Shown: positions 48,216 to 57,068, numbered from the stretch's first letter. The stretch is DNA of 64,000 bases from Rickettsia endosymbiont of Cantharis rufa (GCF_964026445.1 NZ_OZ032150.1:992001-1056000), one strand, 5' to 3'. Numbers and translations: made by a program. Notes: generated by a model from the letters alone, not told the origin.

Positions 48216-49502
48216 ATGATCCTAGCTAACCATTTTCCTATCATACAAATATTATTCCCCTTATTCGGTGCTTTACTCTCAATAATCTCTTTCCGCTTTA
48301 CTGTCTTGGCACGAGTAATTACCATAGCTTGCATTTTATCTAGCCTTTTGGTCTGTGTTTATGGATATAGCATTATACAAAATACGGAACTATCTTACAC
48401 CATGGGAGGATGGACTTCAAAAATAGGAATAGAATATCGACTAAATTCACTAAACCAAGCTATTATTATTTATCTTAACTTGGTTTTATTATTCTTTTTA
48501 GTTTTTTGTCATAAGATTACCGACAAGACTATTCTAAAATATATCAACAATAATAGAAAATCTTTATTTTATGGTATATTATTATTTACTCATACCGGCT
48601 ATTTAGGAATGATTAGTACTAATGATTTCTTTAATCTATATGTATTTATAGAAATTTCCGCACTTAGCAGCTATGTCCTGATAGCCTCAGGTAGTAACCC
48701 GAAATCTTTAATCGGAGCTTTTGATTATTTAATCATGGGTAGTATCGGTGTAACCCTTATTCTTATAGCCATAGGGTTTTTACTGAGCATTACGGGTAGC
48801 TTAAATATGTACGATGTTGCAACTTATCTACAAGAACATCATAATTCCCGTATAATCACTATAGCTATAGGTTTTTTCTTGATAGGTATTATTTTAAAAA
48901 CCGCTTTCTTCCCTATGCATTTTTGGATGATGAGAGCTTATAGCGCTACTTCTTCGGTTATTTTAGTATATTTGGCCGGGATTTCTACTATAATAGGACT
49001 ATATATAATATATAAATTTACTTATATCATTATAGGCTATGAGACAATTAAAATTGCTATTACAAATTTTATAAGACCTATTGCTTTAGCTACTCTTATT
49101 ATAGCCCCGTATTTTGCTTACCAGGCAAAAGATTTCAAGAATATTATAATTTATTCATGTTTCACTCAAATAGGTTACGTATTTCTCTTATATGTTACCG
49201 CGAACGGCATAATACTTTTACCAAGCTTATTACTTACGGATAGCATAAATAAAATAGCTCTTTTCTTGATAGATGCTTATAATGAAAGCTATGAAAGAAA
49301 TCCTAACAAAGTTTTAATAATAATTGTTATTATTTGCAGCTGTGGCTTACCTATCAGCCCATTATTTTTTATCAAAGTAAATATTCTTGAATTACTATTT
49401 AGACAAAATCTACTATTAGATTTTATTATAATTCTACTCAGCTCGATAGGATCGTTATTTTACCATTATAAAATGATGAAGGTTACTTTTTGGAAGAATT
49501 GA
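48216..49502 (+). CDS. Proton-conducting antiporter subunit (MrpD/NuoN-like), first
   Basis: The 428-residue membrane protein has about twelve or more hydrophobic helices. Signatures of the NuoL/M/N/MrpD family: LLLFTHTGYLGMISTNDFFN, NLYVFIEISALSSYVLIASG, and AFFPMHFWMMRAYSATSSVI, with a Lys in a helix break (LKTAFFPMH). It belongs to the Mrp-type cluster started by the MnhC-like gene. In Rickettsia such genes are thought to make a partial sodium or proton antiporter. Intact. Confidence 0.88.
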   Translation: MILANHFPIIQILFPLFGALLSIISFRFTVLARVITIACILSSLLVCVYGYSIIQNTELSYTMGGWTSKIGIEYRLNSLNQAIIIYLNLVLLFFLVFCHKITDKTILKYINNNRKSLFYGILLFTHTGYLGMISTNDFFNLYVFIEISALSSYVLIASGSNPKSLIGAFDYLIMGSIGVTLILIAIGFLLSITGSLNMYDVATYLQEHHNSRIITIAIGFFLIGIILKTAFFPMHFWMMRAYSATSSVILVYLAGISTIIGLYIIYKFTYIIIGYETIKIAITNFIRPIALATLIIAPYFAYQAKDFKNIIIYSCFTQIGYVFLLYVTANGIILLPSLLLTDSINKIALFLIDAYNESYERNPNKVLIIIVIICSCGLPISPLFFIKVNILELLFRQNLLLDFIIILLSSIGSLFYHYKMMKVTFWKN

Positions 49503-49693
49503 TTAACCTAAATATTATGAAATTTTATATTACAAAGAAAATTTTAAAAAAATAAAAACAGCAACTATCGAGCTTCAAAAACTTGCTAAAGAAATTAATT
49601 TACAACCTTCTGAGTTTGAAGAGTGGTTAAACTATAGAAATGTAGGAAAAAGGTAAAGAGGGTGCTGTTGCTCGGCTTGAAAAACCTACCCGG
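49503..49693. other. Small reading-frame remnant between antiporter genes
   Basis: A short frame reads TATIELQKLAKEINLQPSEF then EEWLNYRNVGKR, stop. It has no ATG in frame, so it looks like the tail of a lost small protein. Beyond it is the repeat at 49.7 kb. Nothing else is visible. Confidence 0.3.
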
Positions 49694-49795
49694 TGTCATA
49701 CCGTGGCTTGACCGCGGTATCCAGAAAAACAACTTAAAATACTAATAATTTTAGTATTTTTAACTAGGCCCCGTGGTCAAGCCGCGGGGTGGCGG
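49694..49795. repeat. Palindromic repeat upstream of the second antiporter subunit
   Basis: Arms TGTCATACCGTGGCTTGACC and GGTCAAGCCGCGGGGTGGCG enclose a spacer with AATACTAATAATTTTAGTAT. The in-frame GTG codons at its right edge precede the next gene by only a few bases, so they are not the true start. Confidence 0.8.
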
Positions 49796-49803
49796 TGGAA
49801 CAC

Positions 49804-51267
49804 ATGATTACACAATTTACTACTCCAAGTCTTTTGATTCTATCAACTTTGCTAGTCGGCGCATTAAACTTGATCAGTCCGTATGCTACTCAAAAAGATA
49901 GTTTTATACGTAATTTTTTACTTATTACTATCGCTATTTTTTTCTTCGGTAATATTTTAATTATTGATTTGTTATTTTTAAAAGGTATTAGAGCAGGATT
50001 TGAATTTAATATATTCGGTAATTACTCTATAGGATTTCATCTTGAACCTTTAGGGCTTATTTTCTTAAGCTTAGTAGGCTTTTTATGGATTTGTGCTTTA
50101 CTTTACACTCCAAAATATCTTGCTATTAATAATATAGAGCACTCTTCTAGATTCTTATTTTTTTTTAACTTAACTATTCTAATCGGTGTTTTAATTGCAC
50201 TATCAGCCAATTTATTCACGATGTTTATTTGCTATGAGCTTTTAACCATTTCTACAGCATTCCTAATAGGGCATACTAGAAATAACATAGTACTTAGCGG
50301 GTTATACAAATATCTAAAAATTCTGATGATTTCTGCCACAATATTATTTTTACCGGCAGTGATAATTATTTATACTAAAACGGGTAACGGAGATTTTGCA
50401 AGTGCGAGTTTAGTAGAAAGTTATTTTTCTCAAAGCCAATCGATTATTTTATTATTAATGTTTATTTTCGGTATTGCCAAAACTGCAATTTTTCCTGTGC
50501 ATTCGTGGCTTCCTGCCGCAATGGTTGCACATTACCCTGTTAGTAGCTTACTGCATGCCGTAATAGTTGTTAAAACCGGATTATTTTGTATTTACAAAAT
50601 CCTATTATACATATTCGGTTTATCATATTTACAAATAATACTTGCTGGGTTTAACTGGTTAATTTTCATACCGATAGTAAGCATATTTTATAGCTCAATC
50701 AAAGCACTAGGCACTGATAATATTAAAAAAGTACTCGCCCATTCTACTATGAATCAACTAAGTCTTGCATTACTTAGTGCTTTCATGCTAACACCTAAAG
50801 CACTCGGAGCCGCAATCTTACATTTAGTTTCACACTCTTTTACAAAAATCTGCTTATTTTATAGTATGGGAAGTATTTATAGTTTAAAGAAAGTCGATCA
50901 AATACAGGATTTGCATGGTACATCCAAAGAATTTCCTTTAATTTCTTTTATTATATCTATCTCTTCATTATCGCTAATCGGTATACCTATCTTTAGCGGC
51001 TTTATTAGCAAATTCTCAATATTACTTGCCGCAAGCGAACAGAATCAAGTCATTGTTATGGTTGTCGTAATAGCTAGTAGTATATTCTCAAGCCTTTATC
51101 TTCTCAAAATATTAAGCTCTATTTATAAACCTGCTTTAGCAGAATATAGCACGGCAAAACCACTACCCTACTCTATGCGAATCAGCATCATTATTTGTGC
51201 CTTAGCTATAACATTATTTTACTTTATTCAAATCTTAATCAGGGAATTTTTAGCTTATATTATATAA
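49804..51267 (+). CDS. Proton-conducting antiporter subunit (MrpD-like), second
   Basis: The ATG at 49804 gives 487 residues with many membrane helices. Family marks are LSANLFTMFICYELLTISTA, AKTAIFPVHSWLPAAMVAHY and HAVIVVKTGLFCIYKILLYI, with the conserved Lys in VVKTGLF and the Glu in CYELLT. This is the best MrpD candidate of the three: both the helix-5 Glu and the helix-8 Lys of proton-pumping subunits are visible. The repeat-derived start upstream is rejected. Intact. Confidence 0.9.
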   Translation: MITQFTTPSLLILSTLLVGALNLISPYATQKDSFIRNFLLITIAIFFFGNILIIDLLFLKGIRAGFEFNIFGNYSIGFHLEPLGLIFLSLVGFLWICALLYTPKYLAINNIEHSSRFLFFFNLTILIGVLIALSANLFTMFICYELLTISTAFLIGHTRNNIVLSGLYKYLKILMISATILFLPAVIIIYTKTGNGDFASASLVESYFSQSQSIILLLMFIFGIAKTAIFPVHSWLPAAMVAHYPVSSLLHAVIVVKTGLFCIYKILLYIFGLSYLQIILAGFNWLIFIPIVSIFYSSIKALGTDNIKKVLAHSTMNQLSLALLSAFMLTPKALGAAILHLVSHSFTKICLFYSMGSIYSLKKVDQIQDLHGTSKEFPLISFIISISSLSLIGIPIFSGFISKFSILLAASEQNQVIVMVVVIASSIFSSLYLLKILSSIYKPALAEYSTAKPLPYSMRISIIICALAITLFYFIQILIREFLAYII

Positions 51268-51331
51268 TACATATTTACATAATTTACATATAATCATATA
51301 ATATGTAAATATAGTAATTATGAGGATAAAT

Positions 51332-51619
51332 ATGGCACAAATTATTAGAGCAACAGAATTTGTACGTTCTTTTTCAGATATTATAAATAGAGTGTATTAT
51401 AAAGGCGAGAGTTTTGACGTTCAAAAAGGTAACCATATCGTAGCAAGAATTACGCCTGTAGAAACCAAGCCTTCTATAGCAGTAAGAGACCTAGGGGAAG
51501 CTTTTAAAAATAGTCCTCATCTTGATTCTGAAGATGCTGATCAATTCATGAAAGATATCGAAGAAATAAGACATAATACTAGACAAGATATTAAAAAAGT
51601 TGATATCATTTCTAGCTAA
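51332..51619 (+). CDS. Type II antitoxin, Phd/YefM-like (orphan)
   Basis: The 95-residue protein starts MAQIIRATEFVRSFSDIINR, with the Phd/YefM fold (GESFDVQKGNHIVARITPV) and an unstructured acidic C-terminal part (HLDSEDADQFMKDIEEIRHN). I chose the ATG at 51332 because GAGGATA lies just before it. Antitoxins of this type bind DNA and neutralise a RelE- or Doc-type toxin. No toxin frame follows: repeats start 4 bp after the stop. Either the toxin was lost or it is elsewhere. It sits between antiporter genes and may be read from their promoter. Confidence 0.85.
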   Translation: MAQIIRATEFVRSFSDIINRVYYKGESFDVQKGNHIVARITPVETKPSIAVRDLGEAFKNSPHLDSEDADQFMKDIEEIRHNTRQDIKKVDIISS

Positions 51620-51622
51620 AAG

Positions 51623-51788
51623 CAGCGTTGTTTCATGACTCGAAAAAAGTGTCCGATGTCATACCGTGGCTTGACCACGGTATCCAGAAAAACAATTTAA
51701 ACTAATAATAATATTAGTATTTTAGGCTGGATCCCGCGATCGAGTCGCGGGATGACAGTGATGAAATTGATACACGCAACAACACTTT
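51623..51788. repeat. Nested palindromic repeats after the antitoxin
   Basis: The outer pair is AGCGTTGTTTCATGACTCG and AAATTGATACACGCAACAAC. The inner element is GTCATACCGTGGCTTGACCA ... CGAGTCGCGGGATGACA. Much the same outer pair occurs near 15.32 and 15.47 kb. It lies where a toxin gene would be expected. Confidence 0.8.
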
Positions 51789-51821
51789 AGCAGTTTTAAC
51801 ATCTTCTACTTAAAGATTAAA

Positions 51822-53351
51822 ATGTTTATTCAAAACACTCAATTTGCACTTTCGCTAGCTAATTTTGAACTTGCTTTTGACCTTAGCTCTCAAAATCAAT
51901 TAATAGCTTTAGCATTTCTAATTGTTACTGCTATCTTAAATCTTTATACAATTTCCCAAAATAGAAAATTTGAGACACTAATAGGTAGTTTATACTGTTT
52001 CTTCTCTATTATATGCGTATTTGCAGCTGATTTTATTTCCATGATAATCTCGCTTGAATTCATGACAATTTTTGCCTGCATAATTGTTTTTTGTGACCAA
52101 TTAAAAATAAAACCGGTACGTCAATATTTTCTCACACATTTATTCAGTAGCGGGTTAATTTTAATCGGCATAGCCCTTTTAATCCAAACAACAGGTAATA
52201 CCGCATTTATTTCTTTAACAGAATCAATATATAATTTTGAGTTACCGGCAATATTAATACTTGCAGGCTGTTTAATTAATGCTGGATCTATTTTTGTAAA
52301 TGGTTGGATGGTTAATTGTTACCCGATAGCTTCAAGTAGTGGCATAATATATTTAATAAGTTTCACTACTAAAGTTACTTTAATTATCATTTTAAAATTA
52401 TTTAGTGGTCTTGGGATACTTAAGTTTTTTGGAATATCAATGATCATTTACGGGTTAGTATTTTCTCTAATTGAGAAAAACTTTAAACGATTGATATGTT
52501 ATCTTACCGTATCGCAGCTTGGTTTTATATTAGCGGCTATTAGTATAAACTCTCCAAATATAGCTTATCTTATTACAAGCTTTATATTTATACATATATT
52601 ATATAATGGGTTATTTGCTTTATATTTCACTTATATAGAAGATGAGTACAATATTAAAAATTACCAAGATCTTGAGAATACTCCAATTAATCTTATTATA
52701 TTAGGTGGATTTGTAGTTAGCATATTGATATATACCTCCCTACTTCCTATTAGCTCTTTTTATATCAAAGATGAAATAGCTAATATTTTAAACGAGAATA
52801 ATATAATGCTATTTTCCAAGATAGCAACTTGTACCGTGTTATTCGGGTTGTTGTTGGGGAGTGTACGCTTGTCATACCGTGGCTTGACCACCGTATCCAA
52901 TAAAAAAATAGACAATGATACTAAATATTTATGGATACCGTGGTCAAGCCACGGTATGACAAAAGTGCTTTATCTCTCTTTCTGTATCATAACTTTATGT
53001 GTATGTTTATTCTATCCTGTTCAAATATTATATGAGGCTAACTCTAACAAGCTAGTTATCCTTGCAATCTCGGTATTATTAGCTTTAATTTTTAGAAAAA
53101 TACCACGTATTTCAACAGAAGACATCAATCTTGACTTATACCAATATATTGAAAAATTTATATATTTCAGTATCGATAAATATAAAGAGACGACAGACAA
53201 TAATGAAGATACAGAAGAGTATCTTAATTTTAAGGTTATTTGGGATACTATTTTAAGTAAAATATCTGCTTGGCATAATCAGCAAACTGCTATATTTATT
53301 GTATTATCTTTATTAATTAGTTTGATTTTAGTGCTTGTCATTCCCGCGTAG
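51822..53351 (+). CDS. Antiporter-like membrane subunit (NuoL/MrpA-related), third
   Basis: The 509-residue protein has about fourteen hydrophobic segments. Family marks: MIISLEFMTIFACIIVFCDQ (conserved Glu), SSSGIIYLISFTTKVTLIII (Lys) and LICYLTVSQLGFILAAISIN. Two anomalies: residues about 350-381 come from an in-frame palindromic element (RLSYRGLTTVSNKKID), and the last residues (LVIPA) and the stop come from another repeat. Both leave the frame open but alter the natural C-terminal half. The gene probably still works, but this is less sure than for its neighbours. Confidence 0.8.
   Translation: MFIQNTQFALSLANFELAFDLSSQNQLIALAFLIVTAILNLYTISQNRKFETLIGSLYCFFSIICVFAADFISMIISLEFMTIFACIIVFCDQLKIKPVRQYFLTHLFSSGLILIGIALLIQTTGNTAFISLTESIYNFELPAILILAGCLINAGSIFVNGWMVNCYPIASSSGIIYLISFTTKVTLIIILKLFSGLGILKFFGISMIIYGLVFSLIEKNFKRLICYLTVSQLGFILAAISINSPNIAYLITSFIFIHILYNGLFALYFTYIEDEYNIKNYQDLENTPINLIILGGFVVSILIYTSLLPISSFYIKDEIANILNENNIMLFSKIATCTVLFGLLLGSVRLSYRGLTTVSNKKIDNDTKYLWIPWSSHGMTKVLYLSFCIITLCVCLFYPVQILYEANSNKLVILAISVLLALIFRKIPRISTEDINLDLYQYIEKFIYFSIDKYKETTDNNEDTEEYLNFKVIWDTILSKISAWHNQQTAIFIVLSLLISLILVLVIPA
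52866..52963. repeat. Palindromic repeat inserted in frame in the third antiporter gene
   Basis: Arms TGTCATACCGTGGCTTGACC and TGGTCAAGCCACGGTATGACA enclose a spacer with AAAAAAATAGACAATGATAC. It is read through as 32 residues (SYRGLTTVSNKKIDNDT, WIPWSSHGMT) between LLLGSV and KVLYLSFCII. The length keeps the frame and brings no stop. Confidence 0.9.
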
Positions 53352-53454
53352 GCGAGAATCCAGTAATTAAAAAGCATAAACACAGTAAATTTTTTAAATT
53401 AAAAGCTCAATTTATCTCGCTTTTTCTGGATTCCCGCTTCCGCGGGAATGACAT
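53336..53454. repeat. Palindromic repeat that supplies a gene's stop codon
   Basis: Arms TGTCATTCCCGCGTAGGCGA and CGCTTCCGCGGGAATGACA enclose a spacer with AAAGCTCAATTTATCTCGCT. Its left arm overlaps the end of the antiporter frame: TAG at 53349-53351 lies in it. The gene's natural end is therefore replaced. Confidence 0.85.
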
Positions 53455-53514
53455 AAAATCGTGTAACAATACTGAGCCAAAACGACATAATACAACATAA
53501 AAAAAATAAAAAAC

Positions 53515-55716
53515 ATGGGGCCACTAATAACAAATAAGCAAAATTACAGCTTTGAAGTTCACGGACAAACAATAAAAGATGATTATCATTGGCTACGAGA
53601 TCCAAAGTGGCCAAATGTAGAAGACCCTAAAATTTTAGACCATTTAAAAGCCGAGAATAAACATACCGAAAACTTCTTTGCCGATCTGCAAAAGGATAAA
53701 GAAAGGATTTTTGAAGAATTAAAAGGGCGGATCAAATTAGACGATGAATCAGTTTATGTTAAGAAAAAAGATTATTACTATTATACAAGAGTAGAGGGGG
53801 ATAAAAATTATCCGATATATTGTAGAAAGCATAATAATATTAATGCTTCTGAAGAAGTAATATTAGATGTTAACCTTCTTGCTCCAAACAGTGGTTTTAC
53901 TGATGTTGCCAAAGTTGCAGTGTCACCTGAGCAAAATTTAATGGCTTATAGCGTTAATTTTACAGGTAATGAACAATACAATATCAAAATATATAATCTT
54001 AAAGAGCAAAAATACTTACCTGGTGAAATAAAAGATGTTGCGCCTGTTATAATTTGGCACGAACAATTAAGTGGCTTTTTCTATATTACTATTAATGAGA
54101 ATCAACGCTGGGATACAGTAATGTTTCATCGTTTAGGCGAAGATGTTACTCAGGACAAATTAATATTCGAGGTAAAAAACCCTCTTCATTTTATCAGCTG
54201 CGAGAAATCCAGTAGCCGCGAATATATTTTTATAAATTCAGGTGATTATAATGAAAATGAAATTTATGTAATTTCCATGCGGGGTGATAGTTTTATACCT
54301 AAATTAGTACGAACTGCACAAAATAATATATTCTATGAAATAGAACATAATGGCGATTATTTTTATATTAAAACTAATTATAGAGCTAAAAATTTCCATG
54401 TTGTAAAGTTGCCGGTAAATAATTTTGAAAATTCTAGCTGGGATGAAACATATATCAAAGAAGAAACTAGTAAGTATTTAGAAAGTTTTGATGTTACAAG
54501 TAATTATTTAATCTTAAATTATCGTGACCAAGGTTTACCGCTAATTAAAATAAAGCATATCAAAGATCTACAAGAAAAAACAATTCATTTTCCTGACGAA
54601 AGTTTCCAGGCAAGTAGTTTTTCTACAAACTTTGAGGAAGACGATATCAAGGTAAATTACTCCTCTCTTACAAGACCAAGTACCACTTATAGCTACGATT
54701 TTAATAGCGATAAATTAACGATATTAAAGACCCAGGAAATACCATCAGGCTTTAATCCGGAAGAGTATAGAGTAGAGAGAATATTCGCAGATAATGAAGA
54801 TGTAAAAGTACCTATTACTTTATTCTACAAAAAATCTTTATTTAAAAAAGACGGCTCAAACCCTTTATATTTAATGGGATACGGATCTTATGGGGTTAGT
54901 ATGCCTGTCAATTTTAGAAATACGGCAGTAACACTCGCCAATCGCGGCTTTATTTATGCGGTTGCTCATATTAGAGGTGGCAATGATCTAGGGCATGATT
55001 GGTATGAATCCGCTAAGTTTTTAACCAAAAAAAGAACCTTTGAGGATTTTATAGCTTGTAGTAAAGCTTTAATCAAAGAAAAATATACAAGTAACAATAA
55101 TATCGTAATAATGGGGGGAAGTGCCGGCGGTATGTTAATTGGTTATGTACTCAACGAAAAACCGGAAATAGACTTTTTGCAGAACGAAGCTAATAAAGAG
55201 GAATTTGCAGGAGACACGAAACGCAGCACCGCGGCGTACAAAAAAGTACGTGAGGATAAGGGGTTAGGATCGACGCACAAATTACCTTTAGAAGCAAATT
55301 ATACAAGAAGTCTAATCTATAAGGCGGCAGTTGCACATGTACCTTTTGTAGACGTACTTAACACCATGCTTGATGAAAGCTTGCCGCTAACTCTCGTGGA
55401 ATATAATGAGTGGGGTAGTCCGAAAGAGAAAGAATATTTTGAATATATTAAATCCTATTCTCCTTATGATAATGTAAAAGCACAAAACTACCCTGCTCTA
55501 TTCATTACTTGTGGTATATCCGACCCTCGCGTTGGTTACTGGGAATCTGCTAAATGGGTAGCAAAATTACGAGAACTAAAAACGGATAATAACCCCCTAT
55601 TATTGAAAACAAATATGGATACGGGTCATAAAGGTTCAGCCGGTCGCTTTGATTATTTGAAAGAGGCAGCTGGCGAATTAGTATTTATTTTTAAGGTGTT
55701 TGATGTGGAAGTTTAG
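53515..55716 (+). CDS. S9 family oligopeptidase B/prolyl oligopeptidase-like
   Basis: The 733-residue serine peptidase has an N-terminal beta-propeller and a C-terminal alpha/beta hydrolase domain. The catalytic triad is Ser536 (MGGSAGGMLIG), Asp670 (CGISDPRVGYW) and His705 (MDTGHKGSAGR). VAHIRGGNDLGHDWYESAKF before the Ser is typical of PtrB-type enzymes, which cut short peptides after basic residues. Residues about 552-601 (EEFAGDTKRSTAAYKKVRED) are encoded by an in-frame RPE between the hydrolase helices. The triad is intact, so activity is plausible. No signal peptide is seen, so it should be cytosolic. Confidence 0.92.
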   Translation: MGPLITNKQNYSFEVHGQTIKDDYHWLRDPKWPNVEDPKILDHLKAENKHTENFFADLQKDKERIFEELKGRIKLDDESVYVKKKDYYYYTRVEGDKNYPIYCRKHNNINASEEVILDVNLLAPNSGFTDVAKVAVSPEQNLMAYSVNFTGNEQYNIKIYNLKEQKYLPGEIKDVAPVIIWHEQLSGFFYITINENQRWDTVMFHRLGEDVTQDKLIFEVKNPLHFISCEKSSSREYIFINSGDYNENEIYVISMRGDSFIPKLVRTAQNNIFYEIEHNGDYFYIKTNYRAKNFHVVKLPVNNFENSSWDETYIKEETSKYLESFDVTSNYLILNYRDQGLPLIKIKHIKDLQEKTIHFPDESFQASSFSTNFEEDDIKVNYSSLTRPSTTYSYDFNSDKLTILKTQEIPSGFNPEEYRVERIFADNEDVKVPITLFYKKSLFKKDGSNPLYLMGYGSYGVSMPVNFRNTAVTLANRGFIYAVAHIRGGNDLGHDWYESAKFLTKKRTFEDFIACSKALIKEKYTSNNNIVIMGGSAGGMLIGYVLNEKPEIDFLQNEANKEEFAGDTKRSTAAYKKVREDKGLGSTHKLPLEANYTRSLIYKAAVAHVPFVDVLNTMLDESLPLTLVEYNEWGSPKEKEYFEYIKSYSPYDNVKAQNYPALFITCGISDPRVGYWESAKWVAKLRELKTDNNPLLLKTNMDTGHKGSAGRFDYLKEAAGELVFIFKVFDVEV
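55169..55317. repeat. RPE inserted in frame in the S9 peptidase gene
   Basis: Its arms are partly complementary (TAGACTTTTTGCAG and GAAGTCTAATCTA). The loop holds GCGTACAAAAAAGTACGTGA, the core seen in lpxB and in intergenic RPEs. It adds about 49 residues, read as ANKEEFAGDTKRSTAAYKKV and on, between the nucleophile elbow and VPFVDVLNTML. Confidence 0.9.
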
Positions 55717-55745
55717 TTAGCAAATTTGTTGCTGGAATCCCGTTA

Positions 55746-55844
55746 TGTCATTCCCGCGAAAGCGGGAATCCATTACTTTAAAGCTTTTTAAAAGCTCGAT
55801 ATATCTCGCTTTACCCTAGATTCCCACCTACGCGGGAATGACAT
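55746..55844. repeat. Palindromic repeat between the S9 peptidase and rodA
   Basis: Arms TGTCATTCCCGCGAAAGCGG and ACCTACGCGGGAATGACA enclose a spacer with AAAGCTCGATATATCTCGCT. It lies 30 bp past the peptidase stop and 26 bp before rodA, so it is probably a terminator or a boundary. Confidence 0.85.
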
Positions 55845-55869
55845 AGTAACATTACCCAATACAAAAACC

Positions 55870-56970
55870 ATGCATAAAAATTATCTAGAGCAATTACAAA
55901 AATTACCGATTACTTTAATTTTACTCATTAGCTTAATTTGCTGTATTGGTTTCATTGTGCTTTATTCTGCTGCGAATAGCAATTTACAGCCCTGGGCTTA
56001 CAAACAAATTATAAATTTTTGCATCTTCTTACCTATAGCTATTATTATTTCATTAATTGATTTGCGAATAATCTTTAGGTTATCTTATATCTTCTATTTT
56101 TGCGTATTAGCTTTACTAGTAGCCGTGGAGCTTTTCGGCTCAACTGCCATGGGGGGTAAAAGATGGATCGATATCGGTATAGTTAAACTTCAACCTTCCG
56201 AACCGATAAAAATTGCTATTGTATTAATGCTTGCTAGATATTTTCACTCCTTAGCAATTGACGATCTTACAAAATTCCACAAAGTTATCATACCTATTAT
56301 AGCAGTCTTAGTACCAGCTTTTTCAATAATTAGGGAACCTGATTTAGGTACGGGAATGATTGTCTTAATTGTTTCGGTAATTATATTTTTTGCAGCAGGT
56401 TTTAGAATAAAATATTTTATAATGCTGGGCTTCGCCGCTCTTATTAGCCTGCCTATTTCTTGGAATATGATGTATGATTATCAAAAAAAGCGTGTGATGG
56501 TTTTTTTAGACCCTGAACATGATCCGCTCGGTGCTAGCTATAATATTATTCAATCTAAAATCGCTATAGGTTCAGGTAGCTTATTTGGACGTGGTTTAAA
56601 TCAAGGCAGTCAAAGCCATTTAGATTTTCTTCCCGAACATCAAACCGACTTTATATTTGCTACCTTTGCTGAAGAATTCGGCTTTATAGGGGGAATATTT
56701 TTATTAATATTATATTTTGCACTTATAACTATTTCTTTATTAATTGCCGCAAATTGCCGAGAGACCTTCAGTAAATTAATGGTAATAGGTATCACTTCAA
56801 TTTTATTTAGTCACGTATTTATTAATATAGCTATGGTTATGGGCTTACTTCCTGTAGTAGGCGTACCTCTGCCGTTTATTTCTTACGGCGGAACAATGAT
56901 GGTATCAATGCTAATCGGCTTTGGATTGGTGATGAATGCTCAGGTGCACGGACATACCACTTTAAACTAG
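55870..56970 (+). CDS. rodA: Rod shape-determining protein RodA (SEDS glycosyltransferase)
   Basis: The 366-residue SEDS protein makes glycan strands for side-wall growth together with a class B PBP (PBP2), which is not in this window. About ten membrane helices. Signature: GGKRWIDIGIVKLQPSEPIK, SGSLFGRGLNQGSQSHLDFL, LPEHQTDFIFATFAEEFGFI, and GVPLPFISYGGTMMVSMLIG. The conserved Asp in the HQTDF loop is present, as are the Glu residues of the catalytic loop. The start MHKNYLEQL lies 26 bp after a repeat. Intact. Confidence 0.94.
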   Translation: MHKNYLEQLQKLPITLILLISLICCIGFIVLYSAANSNLQPWAYKQIINFCIFLPIAIIISLIDLRIIFRLSYIFYFCVLALLVAVELFGSTAMGGKRWIDIGIVKLQPSEPIKIAIVLMLARYFHSLAIDDLTKFHKVIIPIIAVLVPAFSIIREPDLGTGMIVLIVSVIIFFAAGFRIKYFIMLGFAALISLPISWNMMYDYQKKRVMVFLDPEHDPLGASYNIIQSKIAIGSGSLFGRGLNQGSQSHLDFLPEHQTDFIFATFAEEFGFIGGIFLLILYFALITISLLIAANCRETFSKLMVIGITSILFSHVFINIAMVMGLLPVVGVPLPFISYGGTMMVSMLIGFGLVMNAQVHGHTTLN

Positions 56971-57068
56971 GTTCTGCGAAGAAAAATCAAATTAATAATA
57001 AGTTGTACTTAATTTTTAATTTAAAACGGTATAAGTTTTTTTACAATTTAATTTTTTATACAAAAATT

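Noticed and set aside
281..55844. Possible CRISPR array from the many short repeats
   Set aside because: The repeats are dispersed, palindromic and differently spaced. There is no regular direct repeat-spacer array and no cas gene.
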